From Faecalicatena_A orotica (lineage in GTDB: Bacteria > Bacillota > Clostridia > Lachnospirales > Lachnospiraceae), in NCBI RefSeq assembly GCF_040545875.1, contig NZ_JBEPMR010000003.1: a stretch of DNA of 64,000 nucleotides. One strand, given 5' to 3'. Position numbers and translations under genes: made by a program. Every line of letters begins with the position of its first letter. The stretch's first letter is position 1. This document shows positions 42,929 through 52,392 of the stretch, piece by piece. The notes below the pieces were generated by a model that had not been told where the DNA came from, did no database searches, and worked only from the letters and a program-made list of their open reading frames with translations.

Positions 42929-44503
42929 TTACATTAGTGGGGCAATCAGCCGTAATACCCGTCCGCAGATCATCATAAACAGGCTTATCTTATTCAAATC
43001 TGTGATCGTGATCCGCTGGCACTGCTTCAGTGTTTTCTGAAAATCGGCCTCAATGTCTCTGACGACCGGGTTGTTATAGATGAATACACCACATTCAAAA
43101 TGCAGGTACAGACTGCGGTAATCCAGATTGATGGTTCCTACCGTTGCTGTGTCATCATCCGACACAAATATTTTGGCATGGACGAAGCCAGGTGTGAACT
43201 CATATATCTGTACTCCTGCCTCTATCAGCTCCCGGTAAAATGTTTTTGCCACGGCAAATGCATACCATTTATCAGGGATATGCGGCATAATGACTGCCAC
43301 CTCGATCCCGCTTTTGGCGGCTCTCGTCAGTGTATCCATCATCTCATTGTCCAGAATCAGGTACGGTGTCATGATATGTACATACTTCTTCGCGTGATTG
43401 AGTATATGGAAATAGACCTCTTCCCCGACGTCCTCGTTATCATATGGACTGTCGCCGTAAGGGATCATGAAGCCAAGTTCCCTGTGAAGCTCCTGTGACA
43501 TCGGGGTCAGGTATTTTTTATATTCCTCCCCGTATTTCAGCTCCGTCGCATTCCACATCTGAAGAAACAGCATCGTCAAACTCTGCACCGCATCACCCTC
43601 CAGCATGATTGCAGTATCCTTCCAGTAGCCGAAACGGACCTTTTTATTGATATATTCATCTGCCAGATTGATTCCGCCCGTAAAACCAACCCTTCCGTCT
43701 ATAACGCATATTTTCCTGTGGTCCCTGTTGTTCTGTGTTGTGGATAAAACTGGCCGGATCGGGCTGAACATTTTACACTGTATGCCATATTTGCGGATAG
43801 TCTTCGGATAATTGTAGGGAAGCAGGGAAATACTGCACATTCCGTCATACATGAAACGAACTTCCACCCCCTCCTTCACCTTTCTTTTCAGTACATCCAG
43901 AATCGTATCCCACATGTACCCTTCCCCTACAATAAAATATTCCATAAAGATGAATTTTTCCGCCTTCTCAAGCTGATCAAGCAGCACCGGGAACTTTTCT
44001 TCTCCGCAGGTAAAAAAAGTTGCTTTTGTATTTCTGTAGGTAGGGAAACAGAGCTGGTGCTTCATGTAGTGTGCCAGATTGGCATTTGCCGGCTTACTCA
44101 GCCTCAGGTCGTCGATGATCTCCTGCTTTTGTTCCATATATGGATATGTATCAAGCTTTAACTTCGCCAGCCGTTTGCCGATATACCTTGTACCAAGCTG
44201 TGACTTGACATAAATGTAGAACAGGCATCCAAATACCGGAAATATCAGGATCAGCAGCACCCAGGTCATATTAAACGCCGGATTTCCCCTCTGGTTGATA
44301 ATATAAATAACGATTACGGCCCCCAGTATATTGATTGCACTATAAACGTATATGATATAATCTCTCAGAAATGTCGCGATTCCTACCATCATCAAAAGCT
44401 GCACCAGTATCAGAAGAAAAATCAATGCAGTCCGGCTGAATACAACACTTAAAATGCCTTTCTTCGCCTGTTTTTTTGCTTTATTTGCCGTTTTATTATT
44501 CAT
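42929..44503 (-). CDS. cls: Cardiolipin synthase
   Basis: A 524-residue phospholipase-D superfamily enzyme with two N-terminal membrane helices. It carries two HKD motifs: HRKICVIDGRVGFTGGINLADEY (in pieces, about residue 255) and HAKIFVSDDDTATVGTINLDYRS (in pieces, about residue 440). It condenses phosphatidylglycerol into cardiolipin at the inner membrane. Length and motif spacing match bacterial ClsA. It is a single gene, divergent from the 94-residue membrane-anchored protein. Confidence 0.93.
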   Translation of the reverse strand: MNNKTANKAKKQAKKGILSVVFSRTALIFLLILVQLLMMVGIATFLRDYIIYVYSAINILGAVIVIYIINQRGNPAFNMTWVLLILIFPVFGCLFYIYVKSQLGTRYIGKRLAKLKLDTYPYMEQKQEIIDDLRLSKPANANLAHYMKHQLCFPTYRNTKATFFTCGEEKFPVLLDQLEKAEKFIFMEYFIVGEGYMWDTILDVLKRKVKEGVEVRFMYDGMCSISLLPYNYPKTIRKYGIQCKMFSPIRPVLSTTQNNRDHRKICVIDGRVGFTGGINLADEYINKKVRFGYWKDTAIMLEGDAVQSLTMLFLQMWNATELKYGEEYKKYLTPMSQELHRELGFMIPYGDSPYDNEDVGEEVYFHILNHAKKYVHIMTPYLILDNEMMDTLTRAAKSGIEVAVIMPHIPDKWYAFAVAKTFYRELIEAGVQIYEFTPGFVHAKIFVSDDDTATVGTINLDYRSLYLHFECGVFIYNNPVVRDIEADFQKTLKQCQRITITDLNKISLFMMICGRVLRLIAPLM

Positions 44504-44682
44504 ATATCTTTGTGCACGCTCCTTTATCAGATGTTAAATTTCCGTTGGTCCAGATATGTTATCTCTTATTACATTTCAACCAGTTACCTTTATTTTAATT
44601 TCCAATATTGTAATTATGAACAAAAAGTATTACAATAGAAAAGAATTACAGTTATTTATCCCATAGAAAGGAGACTTATTCA

Positions 44683-44967
44683 TTGAAAAAGTTTTTTAAA
44701 TGGTTCATAAGTCTTGCAGCTATCGGTTCTGCAATCGGCCTCATTATAGCATATTTCTGTAAAGGCAGATGCAATGACAGTTGTTGTGAAGACACCCAGG
44801 ACTCTACAGAAGAAGAAGATTTTGACTTAGACAGTGATCTACAGCCTGTTGCAGATAGGGAATATGTCCCGCTCAAACGGACGGCAGATGCCGCTTCCGA
44901 TACGAAAGCAGAGGAACCTGCCGGTAAGGAAGAAGCCGCTGAAGCTCCGGCTGAAGAAAAAGAATAG
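44683..44967 (+). CDS. Small membrane-anchored acidic protein (94 aa)
   Basis: Starts at TTG 44683 with AAAGGAG upstream. One N-terminal membrane helix (about residues 7-26) is followed by a short Cys cluster (CKGRCNDSCC) and a long acidic, low-complexity tail rich in Glu, Ala and Asp. The tail should lie in the cytoplasm or outside, depending on topology. No family recognised. Its own terminator follows at 44982. Confidence 0.7.
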   Translation: MKKFFKWFISLAAIGSAIGLIIAYFCKGRCNDSCCEDTQDSTEEEDFDLDSDLQPVADREYVPLKRTADAASDTKAEEPAGKEEAAEAPAEEKE

Positions 44968-44981
44968 TTTATGTAATCATC

Positions 44982-45019
44982 ACAGGGTTGAGGTTTTTCC
45001 TCAATCCTGTTTTTCTTTT
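44982..45019 (+). terminator. Intrinsic terminator
   Basis: ACAGGGTTGAGG / CCTCAATCCTGT stem, TTTTT loop, then TTTTCTTTT. It ends the 94-residue protein transcript. Confidence 0.9.
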
Positions 45020-45036
45020 CCTCTGCCACCGCGGTA

Positions 45037-46434
45037 TTAACGCCAGACCTCGTCCAGTATCCTGACCGCCTCCTGAATCTTTTCCTCATTCATATTGGCA
45101 TATCCCAAAAGAATCGTAGCCTGATCATTTTTATGCGGCCCGATAAAATATTCAGAGAGTCCATAGACCTTCACTCCCCTCGCAGCCGCCCGCTCCATCA
45201 GTTCTGTCTCCTTCATTGTGTTCCTGAAATGGAGCAGAAGGTGCACGCCCGCGTTTTCCCCTGAAATTTCACAGCGGTCCTGCAGATTCTTAAGGCTCCC
45301 GAGCAGGGTGTCGTGGCGGTTCTTATACAGTGCCCTTGTTTTATTCAGATGCCTCTCATAATAGCCGTCTTCGATAAACTTCTCCAGAATCATCTGGTCC
45401 ACCTTCGACACCGTGGAGCTTAAGAAACTGCTCCGCTCCCAGTACAGCTCCAGCAGGGGCCCGGGAAGAACCATGTAGCTCATACGGATCGCAGGGGCAA
45501 TCGATTTCGAAAAGGTTCCCATATAAATCACTTTATCATGATTGTCATAGCCCTGGAGTGCAGGAATCGGTTTGCCTTTATACCGGAATTCGCTGTCGTA
45601 ATCATCCTCGATAATATAGCGCCCTTCCTGCTCATTTGCCCATTTCAGCAGCGACATCCTCCGTTTGATCGGCATGACGATCCCCAGCGGATACTGGTGG
45701 GACGGCATGACAAATGCGATGTCTGCCTGCGACGCCGTGAGCTTCGCGATCTCCATCCCTTTCTCATCCATGTCCACAGTGCAGACTTCATAAGACAGAT
45801 TTTTAAACAGCCTGTATGCCTGCTTATAGGTTGGGTTCTCAAGGGCCACCTTGTGTTCCTGCCCGATCACGGTCGTTAAGAGCATCAGCAGATAATCATT
45901 CCCGGCTCCCACTATAATCTGTTCCGGACGGCAGTTTACACCTCTTGCCTGATGGAGATATCCGCATATCGCACTTCTCAGACCATATTCCCCCTGTGGT
46001 TCACCGAGTCGGAACATCTCTGCCCTGTCGTCTAACAGACACTCCCTCGATAATTTTCTCCATGCATTGTATGGGAAACTCTTCAGATCCACCCCATTTG
46101 GCGTAAAATCATAGGGATACACCCGTTTCTCCTTTTGAGGCTCGGCAGCGATTTCCCCGGATGCCGGCTTAAGCTGGTACAATTCCTCAATCTGGGATGC
46201 AAAGTATCCCCTGCAGGGCTCCGCCTCTACATAGCCTTCCGACAGAAGCTGCTCGTAAGCAAGCTCCACTGTACTGCGGCTCACCTCCAGATATTTGCTG
46301 AGTGACCGCGTAGAAGGCAGTTTCTCACCACTTAAAATCCGGCCACACTGGATGTCTTTCTTAATATAGTTATAAATCTGTTCATACAAAGGGATCTCCG
46401 ACTTGGGCTGGAGATTTATCGTCAACTCATTCAT
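45037..46434 (-). CDS. MocR/PdxR-type GntR regulator with aminotransferase domain
   Basis: A 465-residue fusion. The N-terminal GntR winged helix (about 1-75; RSLSKYLEVSRSTVELAYEQL) is followed by a fold-type I aminotransferase-like domain with the PLP lysine in YMGTFSKSIAPAIRM. MocR proteins sense PLP and amino compounds and often control vitamin B6 or GABA/taurine genes. No target gene adjoins it. The start at 46434 is favoured over the upstream GTG, which overlaps GGAG. Confidence 0.9.
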   Translation of the reverse strand: MNELTINLQPKSEIPLYEQIYNYIKKDIQCGRILSGEKLPSTRSLSKYLEVSRSTVELAYEQLLSEGYVEAEPCRGYFASQIEELYQLKPASGEIAAEPQKEKRVYPYDFTPNGVDLKSFPYNAWRKLSRECLLDDRAEMFRLGEPQGEYGLRSAICGYLHQARGVNCRPEQIIVGAGNDYLLMLLTTVIGQEHKVALENPTYKQAYRLFKNLSYEVCTVDMDEKGMEIAKLTASQADIAFVMPSHQYPLGIVMPIKRRMSLLKWANEQEGRYIIEDDYDSEFRYKGKPIPALQGYDNHDKVIYMGTFSKSIAPAIRMSYMVLPGPLLELYWERSSFLSSTVSKVDQMILEKFIEDGYYERHLNKTRALYKNRHDTLLGSLKNLQDRCEISGENAGVHLLLHFRNTMKETELMERAAARGVKVYGLSEYFIGPHKNDQATILLGYANMNEEKIQEAVRILDEVWR

Positions 46435-46457
46435 CCTGACAGGCACTCCGTTTCACG

Positions 46458-46494
46458 ATAAAAGACAGGTCTTCTTTCTGTTCAAGACCTGCCC
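46458..46494 (-). terminator. glnS terminator
   Basis: CAGGTCTT / AAGACCTG stem with TCTTTT on the minus strand, between the glnS stop (46576) and the MocR start. Confidence 0.75.
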
Positions 46495-46575
46495 TTTTCT
46501 TTGTCCGGGCAGCATCTCTGTCCGGCAGGCTGCCAACAGAGAGAAATGCCCCGATACTTGTTTACTTTTGCTTCC

Positions 46576-48243
46576 TTATTTCGGTAATCTGAACGAACTC
46601 TTAAGCGAAACAATCCGGTTGAACACAAGCGCGTCCGGTGCGGAATCTTTTGCGTCAATACAGAAATAACCGTTTCTGACAAACTGGAAACTGTCATAGG
46701 CCTTCGCATCACCGAAACTCGGCTCCACATAACAGTCTTTCAAAATCTTAAGAGAATCCGGGTTCAGGTTCAGGGAACCGTCTTCCTTATTATAAACCCC
46801 CTTCTCTTCATCCACGAGGTTCTCGTAAAGTCTGACTTCCGCTTTTACCGCATAAGGAGCCGGTACCCAGTGGATCGTCCCCTTTACTTTTCTTCCTGTA
46901 AATCCGCTTCCGCACTTTGTCTCCGGATCGTAGGTACAGTGTATCTCAGTAACATTCCCATCCTCATCCTTTACAAAGCTTTCACATTTTACAAAGTATG
47001 CATGCATCAGACGGACTTCATTGCCCGGGAACAGACGGAAATACTTCTTCGGCGGTTCTTCCATGAAGTCTTCTCTTTCGATATAAAGTTCCCTGCAGAA
47101 TGGGACCTTCCTGCTGCCAAGTTCTTCATTCTCCAGATTATTAGCCACATCGAGATACTCAACTTCTCCTTCCGGATAGTTGTCAATCACAAGCTTGATC
47201 GGATCCAATACAGCCATCATACGCGGCTTCTTCATCTTCAGGTCCTCGCGGATGCAGTATTCCAGCATTGCATAATCGACAGAACTCTGGCTCTTGGACA
47301 CGCCGCACATGTCAATGAACATCTTGATCGATTCCGGCGTGAACCCCCTTCTCCTCAGGGCCGCAATCGATACGAGGCGCGGATCATCCCAGCCGTCCAC
47401 AATGCCGTCTTCCACAAGTTTTTTAATATAACGCTTCCCTGTCACAACATTTGTCAGGTACAGCTTTGAAAATTCAATCTGTCTCGGCGGCTGGACGAAT
47501 TCACACTCTTTGACTACCCAGTCATACAGCGGCCTGTGGTCCTCAAACTCCAGAGTACAGATGGAATGTGTAATTCCTTCAATCGCATCCTCCAGAGGGT
47601 GGGCGAAGTCGTACATCGGGTACACACACCATTTATCCCCCGTATTATGGTGGGACATACGTGCGACACGGTAAATGATCGGGTCTCTCATGTTGATATT
47701 CGGAGACGCCATATCAATCTTCGCGCGCAGGACCTTTTCCCCGTCCTTGTACTTTCCATCCTTCATATTCTGGAATAATTCCAGATTTTCCTCTACAGAA
47801 CGATTCCTGTAGGGACTGTCCTTGCCCGGCTCCGTCAGCGTCCCCCTGTATTCACGGATTTCCTCCGGTGAAAGGTCGCATACATACGCTTTGCCCTTCT
47901 TAATAAGCTTCACCGCATATTCATACATCTGATCAAAATAATCGGATGCAAAATACAGATGGTCTTTCCAGTCGGCCCCAAGCCACTGAATATCTTCCTT
48001 AATTGATTCCACAAACTCCACTTTCTCTTTCGTCGGGTTCGTATCGTCAAAACGCATATGGAATGTTCCATTATATTCCTGTGCCAGTCCATAATTCAAG
48101 AGAATGGACTTGGCATGTCCTATATGCAGGTACCCGTTCGGCTCCGGCGGGAACCTTGTACAGACATGGTCATATACACCTTCTGCCAGATCTTTGTCTA
48201 TTTCCTGCTCAATAAAATTCTTTGAAACTGTCTCGTTTGCCAT
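46576..48243 (-). CDS. glnS: Glutaminyl-tRNA synthetase
   Basis: A 555-residue class I synthetase. It has the HIGH-type motif EPNGYLHIGHAKS (about residue 35), the PMYDFAHPLEDAIEGITHS segment and two C-terminal beta-barrel anticodon domains. The usual MSK-type loop reads VVTGKRYIKK here, with Gly where Ser is common. The open frame extends about 820 bases further upstream, but that part is antisense to the transporter gene and lacks homology. ATG 48243 with GAGGAAAC upstream starts the conserved protein. Confidence 0.95.
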   Translation of the reverse strand: MANETVSKNFIEQEIDKDLAEGVYDHVCTRFPPEPNGYLHIGHAKSILLNYGLAQEYNGTFHMRFDDTNPTKEKVEFVESIKEDIQWLGADWKDHLYFASDYFDQMYEYAVKLIKKGKAYVCDLSPEEIREYRGTLTEPGKDSPYRNRSVEENLELFQNMKDGKYKDGEKVLRAKIDMASPNINMRDPIIYRVARMSHHNTGDKWCVYPMYDFAHPLEDAIEGITHSICTLEFEDHRPLYDWVVKECEFVQPPRQIEFSKLYLTNVVTGKRYIKKLVEDGIVDGWDDPRLVSIAALRRRGFTPESIKMFIDMCGVSKSQSSVDYAMLEYCIREDLKMKKPRMMAVLDPIKLVIDNYPEGEVEYLDVANNLENEELGSRKVPFCRELYIEREDFMEEPPKKYFRLFPGNEVRLMHAYFVKCESFVKDEDGNVTEIHCTYDPETKCGSGFTGRKVKGTIHWVPAPYAVKAEVRLYENLVDEEKGVYNKEDGSLNLNPDSLKILKDCYVEPSFGDAKAYDSFQFVRNGYFCIDAKDSAPDALVFNRIVSLKSSFRLPK

Positions 48244-48384
48244 AGTTTCCTCCTCAAGTACTAACATTCTGCCAACTATCTTACCATAAAATGTATGCAA
48301 CGACAAGGACCGGAAAACAATATTTTCATTTCCTTTTCCACGACATTGTGATATACTGTTGTGGTTTAAAGCGAAAAAGAATTT

Positions 48385-48405
48385 CAAAGGGGTCTGACCT
48401 CTTTG
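48385..48405. repeat. GGGGTCTGACCTC palindromic repeat, copy 2
   Basis: CAAAGGGGTCTGACCTCTTTG, a near-perfect palindrome in the glnS/transporter divergent region; compare 42891-42911. Confidence 0.6.
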
Positions 48406-48438
48406 CGGTCCGTTTTCTGATAACTTGGGAGGTTTTGT

Positions 48439-49905
48439 ATGAAAAGAGAAAAATTTGGTTCCCGCCTTGGGTTTATTCTGGTTTCTGCCGGATGTGCCAT
48501 CGGACTGGGGAACGTCTGGAAATTCCCGTATATGGCGGGGAAATTCGGCGGTGCGGCTTTTATTCTGATATATCTGATTTTCCTTGCAATTCTTGGAATG
48601 CCGATCATTGTCTGTGAGTTCAGTGTCGGCCGCGCCAGCCAGAAAAGCATTGCTACTTCTTATAATGCCCTTGAACCGGAGGGAACGCGCTGGCACTTTA
48701 CGCGCTGGTTTGCGATTGCCGGTAATTACATACTCGTGATGTTTTACTCGATGGTGGGTGGGTGGATGCTTTACTACTGCTTCCGTATGGCAAAGGGGGA
48801 CTTTGCCGGTGTTACCTCGGACCAGGTATCGTCCAGCTTTGAAAATATGCTGGCATCGCCCGGGACGCTGATGCTGTGGACCGTTATCGTTGTTCTGATT
48901 GCGTTTGGTATCTGCAGCATCGGGCTGCAGAAGGGTGTGGAGAAGATCATGAAGGTAACCATGCTCTGCCTGCTTGCGATTATGGTTGTGCTTGCAGTCC
49001 GTTCTGTTACACTGGCAGGTTCCAGTGAAGGACTGCGTTTTTACCTCGTGCCGGATTTTCATAAGATGATGGAAAACGGGATCGGCAACGTTGTATTCGG
49101 TGCCATGAGCCAGGCGTTTTTCACCTTGAGTATCGGTATGGGCGGCATGGCAATCTTCGGAAGCTATCTGGACAAATCCCGTTCTCTGACCGGAGAGTCC
49201 TTAAGCATTGTGATTCTGGACACCTTTGTTGCATTAATGGCCGGGCTGATCGTCATCCCCGCATGCTTTGCATTCCATGTAGAACCCGCTGCCGGCCCGG
49301 GCCTCGTATTCATTACCCTGCCGAACATTTTCACACAAATGGCGGGCGGCCGGGTATGGGGATCCCTGTTCTTCCTGTTTCTGTTCTTTGCCGCGCTCTC
49401 TACTATTGTAGGCGTATTTGAAAATATTGTTTCCTTTGGCATGGATCTGTTCCATTTCAGCAGGAAAAAATCAGTAGGGATCAACATACTCCTGATTACG
49501 GTCTTAAGCATTCCATGTATACTCGGGTTCAGCGTCTGGTCTGGATTCCAGCCGCTCGGGACAGGGACAAATATTATGGACCTCGAAGATTTCCTGGTAT
49601 CGAATAATATCCTGCCGCTCGGTTCCGTCGTATACCTGCTCTTCTGTACCCATAAAAACGGATGGGGCTGGAAAAATTTTATCAGGGAGGCAAACAGCGG
49701 AAAAGGTATGAAATTTCCGGAAAAAGTACGTGGTTATATGACCTATGTCCTGCCGTGGATCGTCGTAATCATCTACCTGAAGGGATACTATGATATGTTC
49801 AGCAAACAGGGCCCGGCCATCTTCATCACCTGGATGGTCATAGCCTTCCTGTTCCTCGGCATGATTCTGATGGTCACGAAAACCAGACGAAAAAAAATAA
49901 AATAG
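48439..49905 (+). CDS. Sodium-dependent transporter (NSS/SNF family)
   Basis: A 488-residue neurotransmitter:sodium symporter homolog with 11-12 helices. The sodium/substrate signature in helix 1 is SAGCAIGLGNVWKFPYMAGKFGG (in pieces, residues 15-38), with GMPIIVCEFSVGR in helix 2. Bacterial relatives such as LeuT and MhsT import amino acids with sodium; specificity cannot be read here. Good ribosome site (GGGAGG) and a terminator directly after the stop. It diverges from glnS. Confidence 0.93.
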   Translation: MKREKFGSRLGFILVSAGCAIGLGNVWKFPYMAGKFGGAAFILIYLIFLAILGMPIIVCEFSVGRASQKSIATSYNALEPEGTRWHFTRWFAIAGNYILVMFYSMVGGWMLYYCFRMAKGDFAGVTSDQVSSSFENMLASPGTLMLWTVIVVLIAFGICSIGLQKGVEKIMKVTMLCLLAIMVVLAVRSVTLAGSSEGLRFYLVPDFHKMMENGIGNVVFGAMSQAFFTLSIGMGGMAIFGSYLDKSRSLTGESLSIVILDTFVALMAGLIVIPACFAFHVEPAAGPGLVFITLPNIFTQMAGGRVWGSLFFLFLFFAALSTIVGVFENIVSFGMDLFHFSRKKSVGINILLITVLSIPCILGFSVWSGFQPLGTGTNIMDLEDFLVSNNILPLGSVVYLLFCTHKNGWGWKNFIREANSGKGMKFPEKVRGYMTYVLPWIVVIIYLKGYYDMFSKQGPAIFITWMVIAFLFLGMILMVTKTRRKKIK

Positions 49906-49923
49906 AGCTTCGCTTATGAAATA

Positions 49924-49967
49924 AAAAGGGGTATGTACGGAAATCGTTACTGTACATACCCTTTTAT
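49924..49967. terminator. Bidirectional intrinsic terminator
   Basis: GGGTATGTAC / GTACATACCC stem with A- and T-runs. It lies between the convergent symporter and Nudix genes. Confidence 0.88.
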
Positions 49968-49997
49968 CATGAAATCAAATCCCTTGCTCTTTTAAAA

Positions 49998-50702
49998 TCA
50001 GTCATTCAGCCTTCCTTTTAATATGGTCATGGCCTGCGCAATAATCGCCGCATGGTCCCCTGCAATCATCCCCCGCTCTCGGGCCGTAAACTTTTCTTCC
50101 CTGATCAGTCCCTTGTGACAGACATGCAGGATCTCCGCGCTGGTGTCCAAATTCTTTTCCTCATTCAGAAAATGCAGCTTATAGATTCTTCTTATAGTAT
50201 CTTCATCCACAGATTCTTCCACACAATCCATAGAGACACTGCACCAGACTGCATCAGCCGCATCGTCCCCCGCTTTCACGCGCACATTCTTCTCATCTAC
50301 AAGCGCCATATAAGCTGTTGTAATGACACGCGCCCTCGGATCTCTGTCATAATCCCCGTATGCACCGATCTGTTCCATAACCAGATTCTCAACACCGGTC
50401 TCTTCCTGAAGTTCCCGTCTCGCCGTATCGTCCAGATTCTCATCCAGATCGATGAATCCTCCCGGCAGAGCCCAGAATCCGATCGTCGGGTGATTGCTCC
50501 GCTTAACGAGCAGGACCTTTAATCCCTCTAAAGAAGGCTTCAATTCCCCGCTGCAGCTAAAGACGGCAGCATCGGTCGTACAACTCGGCGTCTTGTATCT
50601 ATAAGGATTATAACCATCCAGAAACTCCTCCAGACTCTGACCATCCTGATTCCGTTCCCCTGTTCCGTAAAATGGTGTGATATCTTTCAAAAATGACGGC
50701 AT
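49998..50702 (-). CDS. Nudix hydrolase with C-terminal winged-helix-like region
   Basis: A 234-residue protein. The Nudix box GGFIDLDENLDDTARRELQEETG (in pieces, about residues 95-118) is complete for metal-dependent diphosphate hydrolysis. The preceding FSC...VLLVKRSNHPTIGFWALPGGF region resembles NrtR/ADP-ribose-type members, and the C-terminal 60 residues are helical. It may be a NAD-related hydrolase. Start 50702 follows GGAGG; the earlier ATG does not. Confidence 0.85.
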   Translation of the reverse strand: MPSFLKDITPFYGTGERNQDGQSLEEFLDGYNPYRYKTPSCTTDAAVFSCSGELKPSLEGLKVLLVKRSNHPTIGFWALPGGFIDLDENLDDTARRELQEETGVENLVMEQIGAYGDYDRDPRARVITTAYMALVDEKNVRVKAGDDAADAVWCSVSMDCVEESVDEDTIRRIYKLHFLNEEKNLDTSAEILHVCHKGLIREEKFTARERGMIAGDHAAIIAQAMTILKGRLND

Positions 50703-50783
50703 GTTCCTACCTCCTGCATCTCTGCCATATGTCAGTCTTTGCTCCTGCCTGCGCAATCGCTTTGACTCTTGGTTCTGTCATAG

Positions 50784-50813
50784 TAAAGGGACGGGATGAT
50801 TTCCCGCCCCTTA
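50784..50813 (-). terminator. Hairpin after the anti-sigma gene
   Basis: AAGGG(A/G)CGGGA / TCCCGCCCCTT stem downstream of the anti-sigma stop. The T-run is weak. Confidence 0.6.
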
Positions 50814-50908
50814 CTATTATATAAGATTTTTCAGTCTGTGTAAACAACATCTGAAGCAGCAAATCCAACCTTTTTATTTCAGCATGCAGAAGATGATCTT
50901 ACCTCCTC

Positions 50909-52387
50909 TTAATTAATCTTAACATAAGGCTGTAGAATGGAGTCATTTGTTGAGCCGGATCCAGAGTAGAACCAGAGGTATAAATTGTCGAGATGATCCT
51001 CATCCACAACATAAATCAATGTGTATTCCAGTTCTTCGCCCGGCTCCACTGTCCTGAAATATGCCGATTTCTGCCGTTCTATCCCTTCTGTATGTGTCAT
51101 CCCGTCAAAATATACAGGGAAACTGCTGCCATTAGCTGAACCCCACTGTAAATGATAATCCTCATTGGCCGAATAATAAAAATCCGGAGCATAAGAATAA
51201 TTTCCATCGTCTCTCGGAACCAGATTTGTCAGGTCCGGTGCCATCGGAATCCCCATTTCCTCATTCATCCTTCCCTTTTCCCTGCTGCAGTTCTTTGCCT
51301 TCATCTTTACCACAACAAACTTTGACGATATATTCTGTTCCAGAGACTCCTCATCAATCTTTCCCTCACTGCTGAGTCTGTATCTGTCATGAGGTTTCAG
51401 GGTTCCGTCCGGGTTTATCCACTGGGCAGCCGCGTCATAATCAGGATAATTTTCAGCCGGATATTCATCCAGTGAAACGGCATCCTTGATCTGGACATCT
51501 TCAACAGTAAAACGCATGTCTTCTTCAAACTTTGCCGACTCTGCATCATCCGGGTCATATAGCGGGTTCTTTACTTCATCACCGATCCCATAAATGGCAT
51601 CCTTGGAAACACCGGCCTGATAGTAGGCCTCCCAGTCCGGCGAACCGCCCTTATCTTTCTCAATTTCTTCATCTGTTGCATATGGAACTACAGAATCCAG
51701 CACCGTTACTTTCAATCCTTCAGCCACTTTTATCAGCTCTTCGGCGGGCAGGTTATCATTGCATGATATCCAGATACCATAACCAAACTCCTCGTTAAAC
51801 AGATAAATATTTTTCGTTGTATCATCACTGTCTGTATAAAAACCGTCACTGACAAATACATCCGCCTTCATTCCACTGATTTCCAGATTCTTCATGTGCT
51901 CATCCCGGGGATAGTCCATAAAAGCGTTACCGTTTATTCGCTCCATCCGGTCCAGATCTGCCGCATTGAAGCCCTCGACCAGCATACTCTTGTCTGTAGC
52001 CTCATTACGCCATTTCCCGGCATAAGGTCCGTCTTTGGCAAATTCATACCCTTCCGGCATATAGGTAGCTTCGACTTTTATCTCATGCGCCTCCTTTTCC
52101 CTGTCCACCTGAAGGTTGTATCCGACCTTATCCTCTTCCTTATCCACGAGGTTTGCCGATAAGAACTTATTCGCAGCCACGGTCACAATCGACAGCCCCG
52201 CAACGAGTGCCGCTACGGCAGCCACGGCAGTCAGTACGCGGTGCTTCTTTGCATATCTCATCGTAACTTTTGTATCCATCCCGATTTCACTGTAAGCATT
52301 TGCGATCCCTCTATTCACATTCCCGGGGATCTCTGCTTCACTCGTTAAGATTCTTTTTATTTCTTTCTTGGAATATTCTTTTTTCAT
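50909..52387 (-). CDS. Anti-sigma-factor-like membrane protein (DUF4179/DUF4367 type)
   Basis: A 492-residue single-pass protein. The cytoplasmic N-terminus (1-55) probably binds the sigma factor, a membrane helix spans about 56-80 (VLTAVAAVAALVAGLSIVTVAA), and a large extracellular region follows. That region includes a DUF4367-like unit (YMPEGYEFA...) and a C-terminal beta-rich part. It starts just after the ECF sigma gene; ATG 52387 is better placed than 52393 relative to GGAGG. It should hold the sigma inactive until an envelope signal is sensed. Confidence 0.8.
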   Translation of the reverse strand: MKKEYSKKEIKRILTSEAEIPGNVNRGIANAYSEIGMDTKVTMRYAKKHRVLTAVAAVAALVAGLSIVTVAANKFLSANLVDKEEDKVGYNLQVDREKEAHEIKVEATYMPEGYEFAKDGPYAGKWRNEATDKSMLVEGFNAADLDRMERINGNAFMDYPRDEHMKNLEISGMKADVFVSDGFYTDSDDTTKNIYLFNEEFGYGIWISCNDNLPAEELIKVAEGLKVTVLDSVVPYATDEEIEKDKGGSPDWEAYYQAGVSKDAIYGIGDEVKNPLYDPDDAESAKFEEDMRFTVEDVQIKDAVSLDEYPAENYPDYDAAAQWINPDGTLKPHDRYRLSSEGKIDEESLEQNISSKFVVVKMKAKNCSREKGRMNEEMGIPMAPDLTNLVPRDDGNYSYAPDFYYSANEDYHLQWGSANGSSFPVYFDGMTHTEGIERQKSAYFRTVEPGEELEYTLIYVVDEDHLDNLYLWFYSGSGSTNDSILQPYVKIN

Positions 52388-52392
52388 GCTCA

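Noticed and set aside
48244..49062. N-terminal extension of about 270 residues on glnS
   Set aside because: The frame is open but antisense to the sodium symporter gene and of low-complexity, His/Asn/Lys-rich composition. The conserved synthetase starts at 48243 with its own ribosome site.
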